This document shows positions 61,205 to 64,000 of a stretch of DNA of 64,000 nucleotides, in pieces. The position numbers and the translations under genes are program-made. The notes under the pieces were generated by a model. The model was not told the DNA's origin, did not search any database, and worked only from the letters and a program-made list of their open reading frames with translations. The first letter of the stretch is position 1, and the number at the start of each line of letters is the position of its first letter. This DNA comes from a bacterium. Lineage in GTDB: Bacteria > Bacillota > Bacilli > Lactobacillales > Streptococcaceae. The stretch is from NCBI GenBank assembly GCA_905221095.1, contig CAJNBV010000001.1, positions 1 to 64,000 of the forward strand. The letters run 5' to 3'.

Positions 61205-61402
61205 CACATGCCAAAAACTCCACTCGGAGCGTTGACACGCGGTACCATCCGTTTTCATCTGACAAGTCAGACCTTCATTTCTAAATCCATGCGCAAGTGA
61301 ATTCACCCAGCTTTCATATAGAGAGCTTGCAGTCACGGCTCTCCTCCCTGATATACTTCCCTTGAGTTACTAGTCTTGCAGATTCCTATTCAATTACTAC
61401 TT
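61205..61402 (-). promoter_or_regulatory. T-box leader of pheS-pheT
   Basis: Minus strand carries the T-box sequence GGATGGTACCGCG (61238-61250) followed by the competing terminator CGCTCCGAGTGGAGTTTTT (61213-61233). The 5' stem I region contains GGTGAATTCACTTG, with TTC (Phe) as likely specifier codon. Confidence 0.9.
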
Positions 61403-61431
61403 AGTTTATCAGATTTTTAGTTAAAAAACAA
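61403..61431 (-). promoter_or_regulatory. pheS-pheT promoter
   Basis: Minus strand: TTGTTT (61426-61431), 17-bp spacer, TAAACT (61403-61408), overlapping nothing but touching the acetyltransferase gene end. Confidence 0.65.
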
Positions 61432-61437
61432 GTTAGA

Positions 61438-61917
61438 TTAGACTAATTTCAATATAAAACTCGTTCCTTTTTCTGTTGCTCCATCTTCCACAAATCCAAG
61501 CGACTTGAAACACCTCCTAGAAGCATGATTGTAGGTGTAGATTTCCTTGACTTTCAATTCTTTCCATCCTTTTACTCGAGCCAATTCAATCAAAGTACTT
61601 AGAACCTTTTTCCCAATCCCTCGATGTTGGTAAGCGGGATTCCCAATCACAATGGGGAGATTATCCTGAGATAGTGTAACATCCCCAATTGGAAACCATT
61701 CTCCATTCTCCTTGACTTCAATCCAAAAAAGCTCACCATGCTGATCCAAATAGGAATACATAGCTTCCAAGACCGTTGGACTGTAAGGTCTCTTCACACC
61801 ATCTACGAGGTAAACCAAGTTCACATCCTGATACCAAGCAAAAGCTTCCTCACAATGATTGACCTTATAATAAGGAACAAGACGCAGTGCATTATCTATT
61901 TGTAGGGTCTGTTTCAT
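61438..61917 (-). CDS. GNAT family acetyltransferase
   Basis: 159 aa. Acetyl-CoA pocket visible as NPAYQHRGIGKKVLSTLIELA (Q/RxxGxG/A) near residue 95, followed by YTYNHASRRCFKSLGF. Small-molecule or protein N-acetyltransferase of unknown substrate. It overlaps the ParB-like gene upstream by 26 nt, so the pair is probably co-translated. A related gene lies between pheS and pheT in pneumococcus. Confidence 0.88.
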   Translation of the reverse strand: MKQTLQIDNALRLVPYYKVNHCEEAFAWYQDVNLVYLVDGVKRPYSPTVLEAMYSYLDQHGELFWIEVKENGEWFPIGDVTLSQDNLPIVIGNPAYQHRGIGKKVLSTLIELARVKGWKELKVKEIYTYNHASRRCFKSLGFVEDGATEKGTSFILKLV

Positions 61918-62311
61918 CTGCTTTCCTTTTCAACAAGAGAGTTGCTGCTTGATTAAAACCCTCACACCAGTTATACCATTTTGCTTCATACTCATCTTGA
62001 GGTAAGATATGATTTTTTAAATCCAGAACAGAGTAAATCTTTCTTTCCTCACAAGCTTGCGCATAGAGATGATATAGTTCATCACCGCCGTCTCTATCAA
62101 ACTCAGCAGAAATCGTATCTTGACCTGCCAATAAAGCCTGATAAGCCCTGTGATGCCCGTCTGTAATCAGCAAATAATCTCCAAAGGCAAGAATACTGAT
62201 TGGATCGACTTGGATTGTTTCTGCCGACTGGTAAAGCCTCTGAATACCTTGTAACTTCTTCTCTGATAGGTAGAGTTGAGTTGGATGAAGATCTTTTATG
62301 TTGACTTTCAT
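61892..62311 (-). CDS. ParB/sulfiredoxin-fold protein of unknown function
   Basis: 139 aa. LHPTQLYLSEKKLQGI and LITDGHHRAYQALLAGQDTI resemble the ParB N-terminal nuclease/Srx fold (the G-H-H-R loop). No helix-turn-helix, so not a partitioning protein. Coupled to the acetyltransferase downstream by overlap; the two together suggest a small modification pair of unknown target. AGAAAG precedes the ATG. Confidence 0.65.
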   Translation of the reverse strand: MKVNIKDLHPTQLYLSEKKLQGIQRLYQSAETIQVDPISILAFGDYLLITDGHHRAYQALLAGQDTISAEFDRDGGDELYHLYAQACEERKIYSVLDLKNHILPQDEYEAKWYNWCEGFNQAATLLLKRKADETDPTNR

Positions 62312-62338
62312 TTCTTTCTCCTCAAGAGAATTTGATAT

Positions 62339-62989
62339 TCACTTCTGCTTGCCTTTAAATCGCCATTGGAAGCGGAGCTTGTCATAGAAGGGAAACTCGA
62401 TAAACAAGGCTCCCAATCCGACACAGAGACTGGCAAGTACATCTGATGGGTAATGAACTCCCAGATAGACTCTTGATACTAGCACACTGACTAGGTAGAG
62501 GCCAAGAACGATTTGCACGATTTTTCTCCAAACTGGATTTTTAATCCGTTGACTGAGAATGATAATCAGAGTACCTACCATCAGCGTCACTGCCAGAGAA
62601 TGCCCACTTGGGAAGGAAAATCCCTTCTCCTCAACCAAGTGTAAGATAGCTGGCCGTGGGCGCTGATAGATATTTTTAAAGGTCAGGATTAAAAGACCTG
62701 CCAAAGCCAGATTTCCCAGCATAAGTAGGCTTTCAATCTTCCACCGCTTACGATAAAAAACAAAGGCTGTAATGACCACCCAAGTGATAATCACTGGGAT
62801 ATCAATCAAGCGTGTGATGGCCCTGAAAAGAATAGTCAAATAATCTGATAAGTCTCCTCGAACGGCAGTCTGAATCGATTGGTCAAAATCAACTAACATT
62901 TCAGGATAAAATTTGACCATGTAGCCAAGAATAACGAAAAGTAAAAGGGCAAAACTGCCCTTCATTAAAAATGTCTGTTTATCTTTCAT
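62339..62989 (-). CDS. PAP2 family phosphatase (membrane)
   Basis: 216 aa, five or six membrane helices. PAP2 catalytic motifs: KNIYQRPRP (KxxxxxxRP), PSGHSLAV (PSGH), and SRVYLGVHYPSDVLA (SRxxxxxHxxxD). Such enzymes dephosphorylate undecaprenyl pyrophosphate or phosphatidyl phosphates at the outer face. It overlaps the ribU end by 11 nt and shares its FMN-riboswitch transcript. The upstream Met is used; Met9 is an alternative. Confidence 0.9.
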   Translation of the reverse strand: MKDKQTFLMKGSFALLLFVILGYMVKFYPEMLVDFDQSIQTAVRGDLSDYLTILFRAITRLIDIPVIITWVVITAFVFYRKRWKIESLLMLGNLALAGLLILTFKNIYQRPRPAILHLVEEKGFSFPSGHSLAVTLMVGTLIIILSQRIKNPVWRKIVQIVLGLYLVSVLVSRVYLGVHYPSDVLASLCVGLGALFIEFPFYDKLRFQWRFKGKQK

Positions 62990-63542
62990 AATGTTTTAAG
63001 GTTGGTTTCAAAAGAACATACAACAACCAGAATGAAACGGCAAAGATGATACCCTCAATCAAGTTAAAAGGCAATACCATGGTCATTAGGTAGTTGGAAA
63101 GTCCCAAAATTTTTCCAATATCAAAGTTAGCAAACTTAGCGTACAAAGGAACAGCATAAACATAGTTTAGAACCAACATAGCCACGGTCAAGCCAACAGT
63201 TCCAGCTAGAGATCCTAGTAGGAAACGAAGGGTTGTCCGTTCCTTTTTCCAAATCAAAGCAAATACGATGACAAAAACTCCCAAAGCTACGATATTCATC
63301 GGCAAACCAATGTAAGTATTCACTCCCTGACTGTTAAGAAGCAATTTCAAGAGTGAGCGAAGCAAGAGAACTCCTAGAGCAGCAGGCAAATCCATAACCA
63401 CTAGACCTACAAGGACTGGCAAGATACTAAATTCGATCTTAAGGAAGGATGCCGCTGGTAAAAGCGGAAAGTCAAAGTACATCAGCACAAATGAGATGGC
63501 TGATAGAATTGCAATGGTCGAAAGTCGACGTGTGTTTGTCAT
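62979..63542 (-). CDS. ribU: Riboflavin ECF transporter S component RibU
   Basis: 187 aa from the ATG at 63542, with GGAGGAACC ahead. Six membrane helices; N-terminal MTNTRRLSTIAILSAISFVL with the Ala-rich ECF-docking helix, and FPLLPAASFLKIEFSILPVLVG typical of RibU. Binds riboflavin and docks onto the shared EcfAA'T module, encoded elsewhere. The FMN riboswitch upstream supports the substrate. Confidence 0.94.
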   Translation of the reverse strand: MTNTRRLSTIAILSAISFVLMYFDFPLLPAASFLKIEFSILPVLVGLVVMDLPAALGVLLLRSLLKLLLNSQGVNTYIGLPMNIVALGVFVIVFALIWKKERTTLRFLLGSLAGTVGLTVAMLVLNYVYAVPLYAKFANFDIGKILGLSNYLMTMVLPFNLIEGIIFAVSFWLLYVLLKPTLKHYER

Positions 63543-63707
63543 AACAGGTTCCTCCAATTTTCTATAAAATCAGAAGAAGTTAGAAAGGATTTTTCTATCT
63601 ATTCTCACTTTTTATATCCCAAAAGTTCCCTCTCACTCTATTAAAGTAAACTAAGGCAAGCGGTTACAATCTAGCTATAAATCTATCAGAACAGACAAAG
63701 CTATTCT

Positions 63708-63925
63708 TTCGTCTTCTCCCATCCAGACTATACTGTCGGTTGTGGAATCTCACCACATCAGCTTACGCTCGCGGACTTATTTGGCTAAGATATTTTAGAT
63801 TTATCTAGGCGTCGCAGTCGAAGATAATACTTAAAGTATATCGAGACAAGACAACGACGAGAAAGCTAAAATAGCTAGTCAAATTTACCGCCGGTCGGGA
63901 ATTTCACCCTGCCCTGAAGACTCTT
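63708..63925 (-). promoter_or_regulatory. FMN riboswitch (RFN element) with an expanded arm
   Basis: Minus strand: P1 GTCTTC/GAAGAC (63920 and 63711 ends), GGGCAGGGTGAAATTCCCGA, CCGGCGGTAAA, then after a long variable arm AGTCCGCGAGC and TGGTGAGATTCCACAACCGA (63738-63757), then ACAGTATAGTCTGGATGGGA. All conserved blocks are present. The variable arm (about 63785-63885) is about 100 nt. Confidence 0.95.
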
Positions 63926-63927
63926 TT

Positions 63928-63956
63928 ATCATAACAAAAAACGCTTGCAAGCGCAA
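63928..63956 (-). promoter_or_regulatory. ribU promoter
   Basis: Minus strand: TTGCGC (63951-63956), 17-bp spacer, TATGAT (63928-63933). Confidence 0.7.
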
Positions 63957-64000
63957 GCATTTTGTTCATTTTCATTTTTTATTTCAATTTATCCACTTCA

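Overview
This window is chromosomal DNA from a mitis-group Streptococcus, closest in gene content and order to S. pneumoniae and S. mitis. Supporting this are four BOX repeats, a choline-binding repeat protein, RitR with its diagnostic Asn53 and Cys128, MapZ, the LiaFSR/TCS03 cluster, the dexB/aliA flanks of the pneumococcal capsule locus, and the luxS-clpL-mraY-pbpX-ftsL-rsmH block. Base composition is low-GC and even. Identification rests on reading the proteins and on remembered family features; no database search was run.

Layout. 1-75: the 3' end of an ISL3-family (IS1167-like) insertion sequence. 77-5038 (minus): a glycine-riboswitch-controlled alanine/glycine symporter, mutS2, cvpA and zapA. 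5116-9094 (plus): rnhC, lepB and recD2. 9140-24237 (mostly minus): a BOX element, tig, liaR-liaS-liaF, the mevalonate operon mvaK1-mvaD-mvaK2-fni, a choline-binding protein, gnd-ritR, mapZ, rlmL, the RNase P RNA gene rnpB, gpsB and a YpsA-family gene. 24304-27053 (plus): recU-pbp1a.

27107-37121 is the pneumococcal capsule (cps) position between aliA and dexB. It holds no capsule polymerisation or glycosyltransferase genes. Instead it carries two further AliB-type oligopeptide-binding lipoproteins (aliC/aliD type) and an orphan full-length glf. This is the arrangement known from non-encapsulated (null capsule clade 2) pneumococci and many S. mitis. Near-consensus CodY boxes lie ahead of aliA, the aliC-like gene and the POT peptide transporter further right, suggesting one nitrogen-responsive peptide-uptake regulon.

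37274-46468: a DUF1846 protein, luxS, clpL (with a CtsR operator and a possible 29-aa leader peptide) and the division/peptidoglycan operon rsmH-ftsL-pbpX-mraY. PBP2x carries several motif-proximal residues typical of mosaic or mitis-type alleles. 46635-48796 (plus): a small XRE regulator, two paralogous DUF3278 membrane proteins around a third small membrane protein, then a glutathione peroxidase. A consensus promoter flanked by two 16-bp operator-like repeats precedes this cassette.

49026-53060 (minus): a POT di/tripeptide transporter and a GH31 alpha-glucosidase. 53256-53647: an intact class I Fic antitoxin next to a truncated Fic toxin. 54189-55190: rplM-rpsI with a ribosomal-protein leader. 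55262-57351: an ABC-2 exporter. 57589-61440: pheS-pheT behind a T-box. 61438-64000: a GNAT acetyltransferase, a ParB-like protein, a PAP2 phosphatase and ribU behind an FMN riboswitch whose variable arm is unusually long.
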